DNA of 64,000 nt from Aquiflexum sp041751335. Its GTDB lineage: Bacteria > Bacteroidota > Bacteroidia > Cytophagales > Cyclobacteriaceae. The position numbers and the translations under genes were made by a program. The notes beneath the pieces are model-generated. The model saw nothing but the letters and a program-made list of their open reading frames with translations, was not told where the DNA came from and did not search any database. Positions 26,608-35,719 of the stretch are shown here, in pieces. How positions within the stretch are numbered: position 1 is the first letter of the stretch; every line of letters begins with the position of its first letter. The stretch is from the NCBI RefSeq assembly GCF_041751335.1, contig NZ_JBGSXS010000231.1:15385-79384 (forward strand), given 5' to 3'.

Positions 26608-27132
26608 TTACCAAACATTCCCCAAATTATTGTAATACTTGATTTTCTCATTGAGCATCTTGAAATCCAGATTGCCTTTTACGTCCTTGAGGTGTTCGAT
26701 AATTGCAAGGGATTTATTCAGTCTTGAATTTGAATTTTTGACCTTAGTGACAAGATAGACAAGACTTCTTTGTTTTCCTTTTGTAAGTGCATGAAATAAC
26801 TCATTTCCCTGATCATCCTGATCCAATAACACCTGTAATTCTTCGGGCATCTCATGCCCATATTCTGAATGGTCTTTTTCAAGACTGACCATCAATTTTC
26901 CACCTTCTTCTATTTTAAGTTGCGCTCTCAATGATTTATTAATCAGAATATACCAGTACGCCTTACATTTCATCAAAGCGGCAGGATAGGGGCTGAGTTT
27001 GTTCAGCTGGCAGAGAATTCTCTTGTTATCTCCTTCAATAAAGGAAAGAGCAATATCCTCCGGCACAGGGGTATGAAACTGCCAAAGCGATGTATGAAAA
27101 TTTTCAAGTGTGGAGTTAAAAGATTTTTTCAT
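26608..27132 (-). CDS. YdeI/OmdA-like protein with DUF1905 domain
   Basis: The 174-residue cytosolic protein has a DUF1905-like beta domain at the N-terminus (about 10-95; FHTPVPEDIALSF, RILCQLN, YWYILINKSLRAQLK) and an OmdA/YdeI-type C-terminal helical segment (about 100-155; LTKGKQRSLVYLVTKVKN). The family occurs widely in Bacteroidota and Firmicutes, in some species linked to resistance to peptides, but its biochemistry is unknown. The gene is on the same strand as the glycine-zipper protein upstream, 130 bp apart. Confidence 0.72.
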   Translation of the reverse strand: MKKSFNSTLENFHTSLWQFHTPVPEDIALSFIEGDNKRILCQLNKLSPYPAALMKCKAYWYILINKSLRAQLKIEEGGKLMVSLEKDHSEYGHEMPEELQVLLDQDDQGNELFHALTKGKQRSLVYLVTKVKNSNSRLNKSLAIIEHLKDVKGNLDFKMLNEKIKYYNNLGNVW

Positions 27133-27262
27133 TGGTGGAAAATAAAAAAAAATGATTCAATTCCTGTAACATCCGTCATCGGACATCGAACAAATCTTTA
27201 AATATGGAAGCACTGAAAAGAAAAAAAGCGGATAGCGCTATGAAATCATAAGGACAGATGCA

Positions 27263-27745
27263 TTAAAAAGCTACTTGCAATTTATCCTTGAAATAAAGCT
27301 CATCCTCAACATTGTGTGGTAGAAAATTGATGGAAAAATTCCTTGGAATGGGATGTTTGGTGTTAGGATTGTGTGAATCCAAAGGAAAAAGCGATCCCAG
27401 CATAAACCCAAGAACGCCACCCCAAACCGCACCTACGGCCAGGGAAGTTACCAAAGTGGCTATAGGTGAAAGAGAGTAGCCGCTTTCAGAAAAAAGCAAT
27501 ATCAACCCAACAACGCCACCCGTAATGATTGCGCCTGAAATTACTCCCAATTTTAATCCTTTGATCGATTTTCTTAGCGTAGCATTTCCAGAATTTTGAA
27601 ATTGAACTTGATCTTCTTCTTCGTTATCTATTTCTTCGTGGCGATTTATTTTTATCTCATCAGATTGATAACCTCTAGCTTGTATTGTTTTTAAGGCCAA
27701 TTTGAATTCTTCCCTGGTATTGAAAATTCGTGTAAGGTGTTCCAT
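27263..27745 (-). CDS. Glycine-zipper membrane protein with GsiB/17M-like N-domain
   Basis: This 160-residue protein has a small alpha/beta N-domain (residues 1-45; TRIFNTREEFKLALKTIQAR) like the start of general stress protein 17M, followed by two membrane helices rich in Gly and Ala (about 70-95 and 100-125; GAVWGGVLGFMLGSLFP). The same layout is seen in the 198-residue protein at 35047-35643, where the N-domain reads FRDRQSAERAYNTLHERGYS. The role is unknown; glycine zippers of this sort occur in stress-induced envelope proteins. It is adjacent to the large signalling gene at 28.1 kb but divergent from it. Confidence 0.65.
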   Translation of the reverse strand: MEHLTRIFNTREEFKLALKTIQARGYQSDEIKINRHEEIDNEEEDQVQFQNSGNATLRKSIKGLKLGVISGAIITGGVVGLILLFSESGYSLSPIATLVTSLAVGAVWGGVLGFMLGSLFPLDSHNPNTKHPIPRNFSINFLPHNVEDELYFKDKLQVAF

Positions 27746-28067
27746 TTTCTACGGATTTCTATTTTATATTAACCTTTTTGATTGTCATCCCAAATGTTTA
27801 ATTCTCTAGGGATTTTTTTAGTGAAGAAAGATCCAAAATCAAATTTAAATTCTATTATATTATTAGCCCTGTTCCTTGCATTTATCACACCTTTCAGGTA
27901 AAATTTTGTAAAAGAATACCAAATTTTTTATATATATTACAGATATCTTCTTAACCCTTTTTAAAGGATTCGGAACGCAAGCGTATTAATGTTATCTTTC
28001 CGATGATCATTAGTTCAATCACTTAAATCTTCAAATAATTTAATTCTTCCCTGTTTACAATGTAATC
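27746..28067. other. Divergent promoter region upstream of the CheB-CheR kinase
   Basis: These 322 AT-rich bases lie between two divergent genes and contain no ORF. I see no strong hairpin or repeat; both promoters must be here, but I could not place them confidently. Confidence 0.45.
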
Positions 28068-31000
28068 ATGAAACAATCCGCAGATAAGCTCAAGGTCAAG
28101 GATTCTGTTTCAAATCAGGTTGAGGATCAACCTGTTTTTCCAATAGTAGCAATCGGTGCCTCAGCAGGAGGACTCGAAGCTATTTCTGAATTGTTGAGAA
28201 ATTTGTCCCCTAACACGGGCATGGCATTTATATATGTTCAGCATCTCAAAGCCGACCATAAGAGTATGCTTGCTCCACTGCTGTCCAAACTCACTTCTAT
28301 GGAGGTAAAGGAGGTAGAGGACAAAGAACTGATAAGTCCTAATTGTTTTTACATCATACCTCCTGACAAAGAGATTTCTGCACAAAATGGTCATATATTC
28401 CTAAAACCGAGACCCGAAAGTCCCAAATTCAATCTTCCAATCGATATTCTTTTTTCTTCCCTTTCGGATTCTCATCATGAAGACGTCATTGGTGTCGTTT
28501 TGAGTGGAAGTGCATCTGATGGAACCATAGGATTGAAGTCGATCAAGCAGAAAGGAGGGCTCACCTTTGCGCAAGATAGTTCTGCCAAATTTGATAGCAT
28601 GCCCAAATCGGCCATTTCAGCAGGCATTGTGGATTTTATATTGTCTCCAAAAGAAATTGCCCTGGAATTGAACAAATTGAGTAAACATCCGCTTATCATC
28701 AATACCGAAAGAAAGGGCAGAGAGGAGGATCAAATAGCAGATTCCAATCCTGACCTGAGGGCCATACTTTTCAGTCTGCTTCAAATGACAGGAGTCGATT
28801 TCACAGTTTACAAAATGAGGACCATCAAAAGGAGGATTTTGAGAAGGATGTTACTCAATAAGATAGAGGACCTCAAAACCTATTTGATTTTGGTTGATGA
28901 TAAAAAAGAAGAATTGGATATTCTTTATCAGGACTTATTGATCAATGTGACCAGTTTTTTCAGAGATTCTGATACCTATAAATATGTGAAGGGGGTTCTG
29001 ATACCTAAACTCCTGAAATCAAAAAATCAAGGGGAATCCCTTCGCGTCTGGGTGCCGGCCTGCTCCTCGGGTGAGGAAGCTTTTTCCATTGCCATGATGA
29101 TTCTGGAAGTTCAGGAAAAGATGGAAAAACCAATTCCCATCAAGATGTTTGCCACAGACCTGAGTGAAAAGGCCATCAGTAAAGCTAGGATTGGAATCTA
29201 TACCAAAAGTGAGCTGGAATCTGTGTATCCAAGACGATTGCAGCGTTTCTTTTCCAAGCATGAAGGTAATTACAAAATAGCCAAATCAATCCGGGATATC
29301 TGTGTCTTTGCGACGCACAATGTGCTTAAAGACCCGCCATTTTCAAAGATAGACTTTATCAGTTGCAGAAACCTGTTTATCTATTTTGATACACCGGCCC
29401 AGAAAAGGGCACTTACGACTTTCCATTATGCACTGAATGATACTGGCTATTTGATGCTGGGAAAAGCCGAGACAATCAGTTCTTCCATTCATTTATTCAC
29501 CCAACTCGACAAGAAATATAAAATCTATTTGAAAAAAAGCGATTCAGATAATGTCTTGTTAACATTGCCATACAAAAAAATGCCCAAGAAAGAGATTCCT
29601 CCTCCCAACCAATCAAACCATCAGGAAACAAGTTCCAGTTTCCCAGAAATTAGTGCTAAACAGGGTAGTATGGGACTTGCAAAGGCCATAGATGCCATTA
29701 TTGTTTCTGATTTTTTGCCACCATCTGTTGTGATCAATCAGCAGCATGAAATCAAACAGTTCAGGGGCAATACAGACATGTATTTTAGCCATGTGTCGGG
29801 AAAGGCATCACTGAACATCTTCAAGCTGGTCAGGAAGGATATTGCATTTCATTTGAGAAATCTGATTTCCAAATCCTTTAAAACTAATAAGCGACTCAGA
29901 AAAGGGGGAATTGAAATAAAAATTAACAATAACCCATTTATCATCAGTATTGAGGTGACTCCACTACAACTGGAGTCGGATGAACAAATGATGCTGGTGG
30001 TTTTCTCCAATCATGAGCAGGTATTGGGCTTGGGGGAATTTAAAGGAAATGGTGATGGCCAAACCAAGCAGGTCAAGTTTCAAGAAAACAGGATCAATCA
30101 GCTGGAGGAAGAATTGGCTTCTTCACATGAAGATGCCGTCGAACTTGCCCACGAACAGGAGGGATTTATAGAAGAGCTTCAAAGTGCCAATGAGGAAATT
30201 GTATCCAGCAACGAAGAACTACAGACAGTCAATGAGGAACTGGAAACTTCCAAAGAGGAACTTGAATCTTCCAATGAGGAGCTGATCACTACCAATCAGG
30301 AACTGCAAACGCGGAATGACCTCTTGAGTGAATCATACGATTATTCTAAGGCCATTATTTCAACCTTGCACGAACCCTTGATTGTATTGGATAGTGGTTT
30401 TAGGATAAAAACATCCAACGATTCCTTTTTTAGAACATTCGGTTTAAAAAATGAAAATATCGAGGGTAAAATTTTGTTTGAACTGGAAGAAGGAGAATGG
30501 AATATACCAAGCCTGAGGGAATTGCTCGAGCACATTGTCCCAAAAGATTCCTCTTTCATTAATTTCAAAATCACCCACTATTTTCCAAGGATTGGGGAAA
30601 AGGTCTTTTTACTCAATGCCAACCGCATCATCCAAAAAAGTCATGGAGAGCAATTGATCTTACTTTCTTTCAATGATATTACCGACACTATAAGGCTACA
30701 AAAAAAGGAATTGGAAGTGTTTACAAAGGATATTGAGGATTCCAAACATTATAGCCAAGAATTGGAAAAAGCAGTAAAGGAAAGAACCAGACAACTGGAC
30801 CATTCCAATAAATCTCTGGAAGAAAAAAACAATGAGCTTGGAAAAATGAACAAGGAACTTGAGGCTTTCGCATATGTCTCCAGTCATGATTTGCAAGAGC
30901 CACTCAGGAAGATCCAAACTTTTGCGGACAGGATACTGGAAAAAGAATTGTCAAATCTATCTCCAAGTGGGAAGACTTATTTTCAGCACATGCAGCAGTC

Positions 31001-31562
31001 AGCCAATAGGATGCAATTGTTGATAGAGGAATTATTGACTTTTTCAAGTCTCAATAGTGCAGAAAGAAAATTTGAGACGCATCAGCTTGAGGATATTGTG
31101 AAGGACGTGGAAAGTGAATTGAAAGAAGAATTAGAAAACAAACACGCAGTCATTGAATTGCAAGAAATGTGTGAAGTTAAAGTTATCCCCTTTCAGTTCA
31201 GGCAATTGATCAATAACCTAATCGTCAATTCATTGAAATTTTCCAATCCTAAGATACCTATCAAGATCAATATCTCCTCCAAAATTGAAAAACTGGAAGA
31301 GATCAAAACAATGGAACACTTAACACATAAATATTATTGTCATATTACCTTTTCAGACAACGGGATAGGATTTGATCAAGAGTACAGCAAAAGAATTTTT
31401 GAGGTTTTTGAAAAACTCCATAGTAAAGACGAATATCCCGGGACAGGGATAGGTCTTGCAATTGTCAAAAAAGTTGTGGATAATCACAATGGATTCATTA
31501 ATGCTACCAGTGAATCAAATAAAGGAACTATCTTTGATATATACCTACCATCAAAAAAATGA
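28068..31562 (+). CDS. CheB-CheR-PAS-histidine kinase fusion
   Basis: This 1164-residue cytosolic protein joins four activities. A CheB methylesterase domain (about 22-212) keeps the catalytic triad S32 (GASAGG), H59 (VQHLKADH) and D151 (SGSASDG) but has no receiver in front. A CheR methyltransferase domain (about 225-485) shows RTIKRRILRRM, VPACSSGEEAFSIAM, ATDLSEKAISKARIG and CRNLFIYFD. A long coiled coil (about 670-765) built on EELxSxNEEL repeats leads to a PAS domain (about 770-885) and a HisKA/HATPase kinase (about 915-1163; H-box SSHDLQEPLRKI, then NSLKFSN, DNGIGF and GTGIGLAIV). No chemoreceptor is nearby, so it is not classical chemotaxis but a stress or redox sensor. The stop overlaps the response regulator start by 4 bp (ATGA). 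Confidence 0.93.
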   Translation: MKQSADKLKVKDSVSNQVEDQPVFPIVAIGASAGGLEAISELLRNLSPNTGMAFIYVQHLKADHKSMLAPLLSKLTSMEVKEVEDKELISPNCFYIIPPDKEISAQNGHIFLKPRPESPKFNLPIDILFSSLSDSHHEDVIGVVLSGSASDGTIGLKSIKQKGGLTFAQDSSAKFDSMPKSAISAGIVDFILSPKEIALELNKLSKHPLIINTERKGREEDQIADSNPDLRAILFSLLQMTGVDFTVYKMRTIKRRILRRMLLNKIEDLKTYLILVDDKKEELDILYQDLLINVTSFFRDSDTYKYVKGVLIPKLLKSKNQGESLRVWVPACSSGEEAFSIAMMILEVQEKMEKPIPIKMFATDLSEKAISKARIGIYTKSELESVYPRRLQRFFSKHEGNYKIAKSIRDICVFATHNVLKDPPFSKIDFISCRNLFIYFDTPAQKRALTTFHYALNDTGYLMLGKAETISSSIHLFTQLDKKYKIYLKKSDSDNVLLTLPYKKMPKKEIPPPNQSNHQETSSSFPEISAKQGSMGLAKAIDAIIVSDFLPPSVVINQQHEIKQFRGNTDMYFSHVSGKASLNIFKLVRKDIAFHLRNLISKSFKTNKRLRKGGIEIKINNNPFIISIEVTPLQLESDEQMMLVVFSNHEQVLGLGEFKGNGDGQTKQVKFQENRINQLEEELASSHEDAVELAHEQEGFIEELQSANEEIVSSNEELQTVNEELETSKEELESSNEELITTNQELQTRNDLLSESYDYSKAIISTLHEPLIVLDSGFRIKTSNDSFFRTFGLKNENIEGKILFELEEGEWNIPSLRELLEHIVPKDSSFINFKITHYFPRIGEKVFLLNANRIIQKSHGEQLILLSFNDITDTIRLQKKELEVFTKDIEDSKHYSQELEKAVKERTRQLDHSNKSLEEKNNELGKMNKELEAFAYVSSHDLQEPLRKIQTFADRILEKELSNLSPSGKTYFQHMQQSANRMQLLIEELLTFSSLNSAERKFETHQLEDIVKDVESELKEELENKHAVIELQEMCEVKVIPFQFRQLINNLIVNSLKFSNPKIPIKINISSKIEKLEEIKTMEHLTHKYYCHITFSDNGIGFDQEYSKRIFEVFEKLHSKDEYPGTGIGLAIVKKVVDNHNGFINATSESNKGTIFDIYLPSKK

Positions 31563-32008
31563 CGAATAACCTCCTGAAAATTATACTCGCAGATGATGAT
31601 GAAGCGGACAGGCTGTTATTCAAAGAGGCATTTTTTGAATTAAAATCTGGAATTACCATTGAAACAGTCAATGATGGTATGGAATTGATGAACCTTATGC
31701 ACAGTACCAAATCTGAGGATTTGCCCCAGATTCTCTTTTTGGATATCAATATGCCGCAAAAAACCGGCATGGATTGCCTCAAGGAAATCAGGGCTGACGA
31801 TAGGTTCAAAAATGTTTCAATAGCCATTTATTCGACCTCATCAAGCGAAAAGGACATGGAACAGACTTTTATTCATGGTGCAAATGTTTACATTCACAAA
31901 CCCAATAGCTTTGAAAAATTGAAGCGAGTACTGGAAAAAGCCATCATCAATGCTAAAGTTTATCAAGATCCCCCATTTAATAAAGAAAATTTTCTTTTAA
32001 ACGCATAG
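31559..32008 (+). CDS. Single-domain response regulator (Rcp1-like)
   Basis: This 149-residue receiver has the acidic pocket DDD at 12-14, phosphoacceptor D62 (LFLDINMP), switch Ser/Thr in IYSTSSSE near 95 and Lys in YIHKP near 117. There is no output domain, so it acts by protein contact or as a phosphate shuttle. It overlaps the kinase stop codon by 4 bp and is translationally coupled to it, so it is the cognate partner. The C-terminal tail (residues about 132-149) is not part of the receiver fold. Confidence 0.92.
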   Translation: MTNNLLKIILADDDEADRLLFKEAFFELKSGITIETVNDGMELMNLMHSTKSEDLPQILFLDINMPQKTGMDCLKEIRADDRFKNVSIAIYSTSSSEKDMEQTFIHGANVYIHKPNSFEKLKRVLEKAIINAKVYQDPPFNKENFLLNA

Positions 32009-32030
32009 TAATTGAAATAATCAATACCAA

Positions 32031-32594
32031 GTGGAAAATCAGAAATTACATATCAAATACATGGTAAGCCTCCGGTGCATCATGGTGGTGAAGGAAGAAC
32101 TGCGGGATTTGGGGATCAAGTATGTCAATGTCAACTTGGGAGAGGTTGAGTTGTTGGAAAGTATTTCCAAACAACAGATGGAAAGCCTAAGAACCAATTT
32201 GAAAAAAATAGGACTAGAACTGCTTGAAGATAAAAGGAATATCCTGATCAATAAAATTAAAAGTGAGGTGGTCGCCTTGATTCATCATTCAGATAGTGTA
32301 CTAAAAGTGAATTTTTCAGAATACCTTAGCAATCGGCTGGGATACGATTATACCTACCTATCTAACTTATTCTCGGACGTTATGGGAATAACCATACAGC
32401 AATTTATCATCTTCAATAAAATTGAAAAAGTAAAGGAACTTTTGCTTTACAATGAGCTCAACCTGACCGAAATATCTTATAAATTGGATTACAGCAGCGT
32501 CTCCCACCTTTCCAATCAATTCAAGAAAGTAACAGGGCTGACTCCATCATATTTTAAGCATATGAGAGAATTGAGACAGGCCCAATTAAAATAA
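32031..32594 (+). CDS. AraC-family regulator with HMA-like N-domain
   Basis: The 187-residue protein has an AraC/XylS double helix-turn-helix at the C-terminus (about 95-185; ITIQQFIIFNKIEKVKELL, NLTEISYKLDYSSVSHLSNQ, FKKVTGLTPSYFK). The N-terminal 70 residues (KLHIKYMVSLRCIMVVKEEL... VNVNLGEVEL) look like a ferredoxin-fold HMA domain, except the metal-binding CxxC has become SLRC. The start is GTG at 32031: the next ATG (32061) would remove the first strand of that domain. It lies 22 bp after the response regulator and is the likely output of the signalling unit or its co-regulator. The ligand is unknown. Confidence 0.82.
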   Translation: MENQKLHIKYMVSLRCIMVVKEELRDLGIKYVNVNLGEVELLESISKQQMESLRTNLKKIGLELLEDKRNILINKIKSEVVALIHHSDSVLKVNFSEYLSNRLGYDYTYLSNLFSDVMGITIQQFIIFNKIEKVKELLLYNELNLTEISYKLDYSSVSHLSNQFKKVTGLTPSYFKHMRELRQAQLK

Positions 32595-32936
32595 ATAAAT
32601 ACCTCCAGCCATTCGTTTTTTATTATCCAACTTCAAGCTGATTTTTGAATTAAGAATAGGTTGATGCCATGACTTTGAGTCATGGTATGAATTCCCCTAT
32701 GCCATTCTAAGTGTCTCCACCCATATCAGACATAACAAAATGATAAATGCATAGGAATTTGGCGTATAAATGAGAATTTATCCGGTTTTTTCAAAATTTT
32801 TATTCTGTATTGAGATCATTTTTAGGAGGTTATTACTGTTAATTTCATAATATATTCAAAATAATATGTAATTATTCTGATATATAAATCCTGACTTTTG
32901 TATTGTATAAATTTAATAATTCCATAAAACAGTATT
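32595..32936. other. Intergenic region with palindromic hairpin and promoter of the stress genes
   Basis: The gap contains a 25-bp hairpin at 32664-32688 (ATGCCATGACT ttg AGTCATGGTAT), the second copy of the one at 18582-18606. A degenerate AGTGTCTCCACCCATAT word follows at about 32709. The AT-rich stretch 32740-32936 presumably carries the promoter for the small gene and catalase. Confidence 0.65.
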
Positions 32937-33095
32937 ATGAATAAGACCAAAAAGGAAAGTCCAAACCATAATAATGGTGTATTGTCAAAGTTGAATGACA
33001 ATCCAGACCAAAATGAAAAGGATAAAATAGGGCCTGCTGATAAGAAAAAAGGAGTCATTTCAAAGTTGAATGATGATCCTGATCAAAAGAAGTAA
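32937..33095 (+). CDS. Small two-repeat hydrophilic protein
   Basis: A 52-codon gene starts at ATG 32937 and ends TAA at 33093-33095. The product is almost entirely charged or polar and contains a duplicated unit: VLSKLNDNPDQNE and VISKLNDDPDQKK, separated by a Lys-rich linker. It has no Cys, aromatic residues or membrane segment, so it should be disordered. The in-frame amino-acid duplication with synonymous differences supports real coding. It precedes manganese catalase by 161 bp in a stress cluster. I do not recognise the family; a stress-related small protein is a guess. Confidence 0.6.
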   Translation: MNKTKKESPNHNNGVLSKLNDNPDQNEKDKIGPADKKKGVISKLNDDPDQKK

Positions 33096-33256
33096 GTGTT
33101 CCAACATCTGTGCATCAGAGAGCTTGATGAAGGTAAATCATTCTTTTTTCGAAAGCTGGATTTTTAGATAAAGAAAACAAGAAGCATTCAAAATTTATAT
33201 TCCTGTTTAAGGAATTCAAAATTATCAAATACTCATTTTAACTAAACCATAAAAAA

Positions 33257-34240
33257 ATGTTCCATCACGTAAAAGAACTACAATTTAATGCAAGAGTTTC
33301 AAAACCTGATGTTCGTTTTGCCAAATTATTGCTTGAGCAATTTGGCGGGCCTAACGGAGAACTGAAAGCTGCAATGCAATATTTTGTTCAGGCATTCGGC
33401 TGTAGAAAAGCCTTTCCTGACAAATATGACATGTTGATGGACATTGCTACTGAGGAATTCAGTCACCTCGAAATAGTCGGTGCAACTATTCAGATGTTGC
33501 TTACCGGAGTAAATGGAGAACTCAAAAATGCAGCTGATGAGTCAGACTTAACCAAAATGTTGGATGGTCAGGCAGCTAAGGAAACCTACATCAACGATGC
33601 CATGGTCAACCCACATTTTTTCATCGTGAGCGGCGGAACTCCCACCCTGACTGATAGTGTAGGAAATCCATGGAGTGCAAGCTACATTATGGGTATGGGT
33701 GATTTGACTGCTGACTTACGCTTAAACCTAGGTGCAGAGACAAGCGCAAAAATGGTCTATGAAAACCTAATGAAATTTACTGACGATGTTTATGTCAAAG
33801 AATCACTTCGATTTTTAATGACCAGAGAAGTAGCCCATTACCAGAATTTCCAAGCGGCATTAGACACTATCAAACCAAACTTCCCTCCCGGGATTTTGGA
33901 AAGTGACCCCAAGTTCAGCAACAAATACTTCAATATGTCAAAAGGTGAAGATTTCAAAGGACCTTGGAACGAAGGAAAAAGTCCATTGATGGGAGAAGAG
34001 TGGCAGACCATAGAGGATCCCGTGCAACATGTTAGGGATACCAATGGCTTGTTGGATGAAAAAGCAACAGGCACCAACCGCAATGATAAATCGGTTCAAT
34101 CCGCCAATAAAAAATTGAGTGCAGAAAGGAAAGAAAAGGTAGAAAAAGCAACTGCCCCTTCAAATGGGGTTATGAGTTGGTCAGTATATGAGGACAATGA
34201 AAAATCAAGAGAGCAAAAAGAATCTCTAGTGTCAAAATAG
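33257..34240 (+). CDS. Manganese catalase
   Basis: This 327-residue non-heme catalase disproportionates H2O2 with a di-manganese centre in a four-helix bundle. Ligand candidates are E35 (GGPNGELKAAM), E67 and H70 (ATEEFSHLE), a glutamate in LGAETSAKMVYENL and Glu/His in TREVAHYQNF. The catalytic core runs to about residue 235; the remaining tail is Lys/Ser/Asn-rich and disordered, as often in bacterial members. It leads a run of stress-type genes (YciF-like ferritin-fold protein 55 bp downstream) behind the two-component system, consistent with an oxidative-stress regulon. Confidence 0.95.
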   Translation: MFHHVKELQFNARVSKPDVRFAKLLLEQFGGPNGELKAAMQYFVQAFGCRKAFPDKYDMLMDIATEEFSHLEIVGATIQMLLTGVNGELKNAADESDLTKMLDGQAAKETYINDAMVNPHFFIVSGGTPTLTDSVGNPWSASYIMGMGDLTADLRLNLGAETSAKMVYENLMKFTDDVYVKESLRFLMTREVAHYQNFQAALDTIKPNFPPGILESDPKFSNKYFNMSKGEDFKGPWNEGKSPLMGEEWQTIEDPVQHVRDTNGLLDEKATGTNRNDKSVQSANKKLSAERKEKVEKATAPSNGVMSWSVYEDNEKSREQKESLVSK

Positions 34241-34295
34241 AATATGTCTTCTTGACAAAAAGAAATAATTAAACTCAACCAATACCCACAAAAAA

Positions 34296-34868
34296 ATGGA
34301 AAGTAAAAAAACCAGTTCGCCAAAATCCAATGGATCAAAGCAATCCAAATCAGACAATAAATCTTCCATGCAATCTTCCCAACTGATGAAACTGTTTGAG
34401 GATGGATTAAAGGACATTTATTGGGCAGAAAAAGCTTTGATAAAAGCCATTCCTAAGATGATCAAAAAAGCCACTTCAGAGGAGTTGGATAAGGCTCTTA
34501 CATCACATCTTGAAGAGACTAAGGAACAAATTACCAGATTGGAAAAAGTTTTCTCTTTAATTAAAGTAAAAGCTGAAGGGAAAAAATGTGACGCTATGGA
34601 AGGATTGATTGAAGAGGCTTCAGGTATTATGGAGGAATGTGAGGAAGGATCAATGCGTGATGCAGGAATCATCTCTGCTGCACAAAAAGTGGAGCATTAT
34701 GAAATTGCAACCTATGGTACACTTCGACAGTTTGCCGAAACATTGAAATTGACTGAGGTAGAGAAATTGTTGGCAACCACACTTCAGGAAGAAAAAGAAG
34801 CAGACTTGAAATTATCTGATGTTGCTATGGAAGCTGTCAACGTAGATGCCGCTGAAGAAGCTGTATAA
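34296..34868 (+). CDS. YciF-like ferritin-fold protein (DUF892)
   Basis: The 190-residue protein has a disordered Ser/Lys-rich N-terminus (residues 1-27) and a DUF892 four-helix domain (LMKLFEDGLKDIYWAEKALI, SHLEETKEQITRLEKVF, AQKVEHYEIATYGTLRQF, LQEEKEADLKLSDVA). E. coli YciF is a di-iron protein of this type induced by stress. Conserved Glu/His residues at EKAL, HLEE, EHYE and EEKEAD form the metal site. It sits 55 bp after manganese catalase and is likely co-transcribed. Function in detail is unknown. Confidence 0.9.
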   Translation: MESKKTSSPKSNGSKQSKSDNKSSMQSSQLMKLFEDGLKDIYWAEKALIKAIPKMIKKATSEELDKALTSHLEETKEQITRLEKVFSLIKVKAEGKKCDAMEGLIEEASGIMEECEEGSMRDAGIISAAQKVEHYEIATYGTLRQFAETLKLTEVEKLLATTLQEEKEADLKLSDVAMEAVNVDAAEEAV

Positions 34869-34879
34869 TAAAAAATGTC

Positions 34880-34999
34880 ATGAACAATATTTTCAAAGGT
34901 CTGATAGCAGGCTACGGTGCAAAAAAAATGGGAGGTGGATGTTTAGGGACGATAGTCGTCTTTGTAATCATATATTTTCTTTTAGGCCAATGCAGTTAA
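34880..34999 (+). CDS. Small single-span membrane protein
   Basis: This 39-residue ORF runs from ATG 34880 to TAA 34997-34999, 11 bp after the DUF892 gene. The sequence begins MNNIFKGLIAGYGAKKMGGG and ends in one hydrophobic helix (TIVVFVIIYFLLG). Small proteins of this shape recur beside stress genes in Bacteroidota, to my memory. It is below the usual ORF cut-off. The hydrophobic span and tight operon spacing support it as a real gene. Confidence 0.62.
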   Translation: MNNIFKGLIAGYGAKKMGGGCLGTIVVFVIIYFLLGQCS

Positions 35000-35046
35000 T
35001 TATTGAAAAAACAGAATCACAATCAAATAATACTAAATAAAAAAAA

Positions 35047-35643
35047 ATGGAAAATCAACGCAATGAAAATGAAATCCTGGATAGAGGAACTTCCGATAGA
35101 AATGAAGGTCTAAATAAAAGATCATCTGATAAAAGAGTATTGACAGGAATGTTTCGTGACCGTCAGAGCGCAGAAAGGGCTTACAATACGCTTCACGAAA
35201 GAGGATATTCAAAAGACGAAATCAATTTGATCATGTCCAAAGAAACCCGTGAGAAAGATTATGACGAAAATCATTCAGAAAAAACCGAAATAGGGACCAA
35301 AGCAGCTGAACATGCAGGTAAAGGATCTGCCATTGGTGGTACTGTAGGTGCTATTGTGGGTGTCATCGCGGCTATTGGTACAAGTGTGGTAATTCCTGGA
35401 TTGGGAATTCTGGTTGCTGGTCCTTTGGTAGCTGGCTTGGTCGGAGCAGGTGCTGGCGGAGCCGCCGGAGGGCTTATCGGTGCTTTGGTGGGATCTGGTA
35501 TTCCTGAAGCTAGAGCGAAATTATACGAATCTGGAATCAAAGAAGGCAATGTAGTCATTACGGTAACGCCGAAAAATGAAGAAGATGCCAAATACCTAGA
35601 AGAAAACTGGAAAACTAACCATGGTGAAGAAGTTCACTGGTAA
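35047..35643 (+). CDS. General-stress-type protein with glycine-zipper membrane segment
   Basis: The 198-residue protein has a hydrophilic N-terminus, a 17M-like small domain (about 33-62; LTGMFRDRQSAERAYNTL... YSKDEINLIM), a Gly/Ala-rich hydrophobic region (about 92-155; GLVGAGAGGAAGGLIGALVG), and a C-terminal segment (about 160-195; EGNVVITVTPKNEEDAKYLE) that resembles a short repeated domain of the same type. It is found widely in Bacteroidota as a hypothetical stress protein. It lies 47 bp after the small membrane gene. The role is unknown; anchoring in the inner membrane is inferred. Confidence 0.72.
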   Translation: MENQRNENEILDRGTSDRNEGLNKRSSDKRVLTGMFRDRQSAERAYNTLHERGYSKDEINLIMSKETREKDYDENHSEKTEIGTKAAEHAGKGSAIGGTVGAIVGVIAAIGTSVVIPGLGILVAGPLVAGLVGAGAGGAAGGLIGALVGSGIPEARAKLYESGIKEGNVVITVTPKNEEDAKYLEENWKTNHGEEVHW

Positions 35644-35719
35644 AATCCCAACAATGTTATTTGCAAGGGATTTTAGCTAATCCCTTGCTTATTTTATGAA
35701 AACTAAACCAATTAATACT

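Noticed and set aside
31559..32594. Classical chemotaxis operon
   Set aside because: No receptor, CheA or CheW is present; the CheB and CheR domains are part of a kinase fusion.
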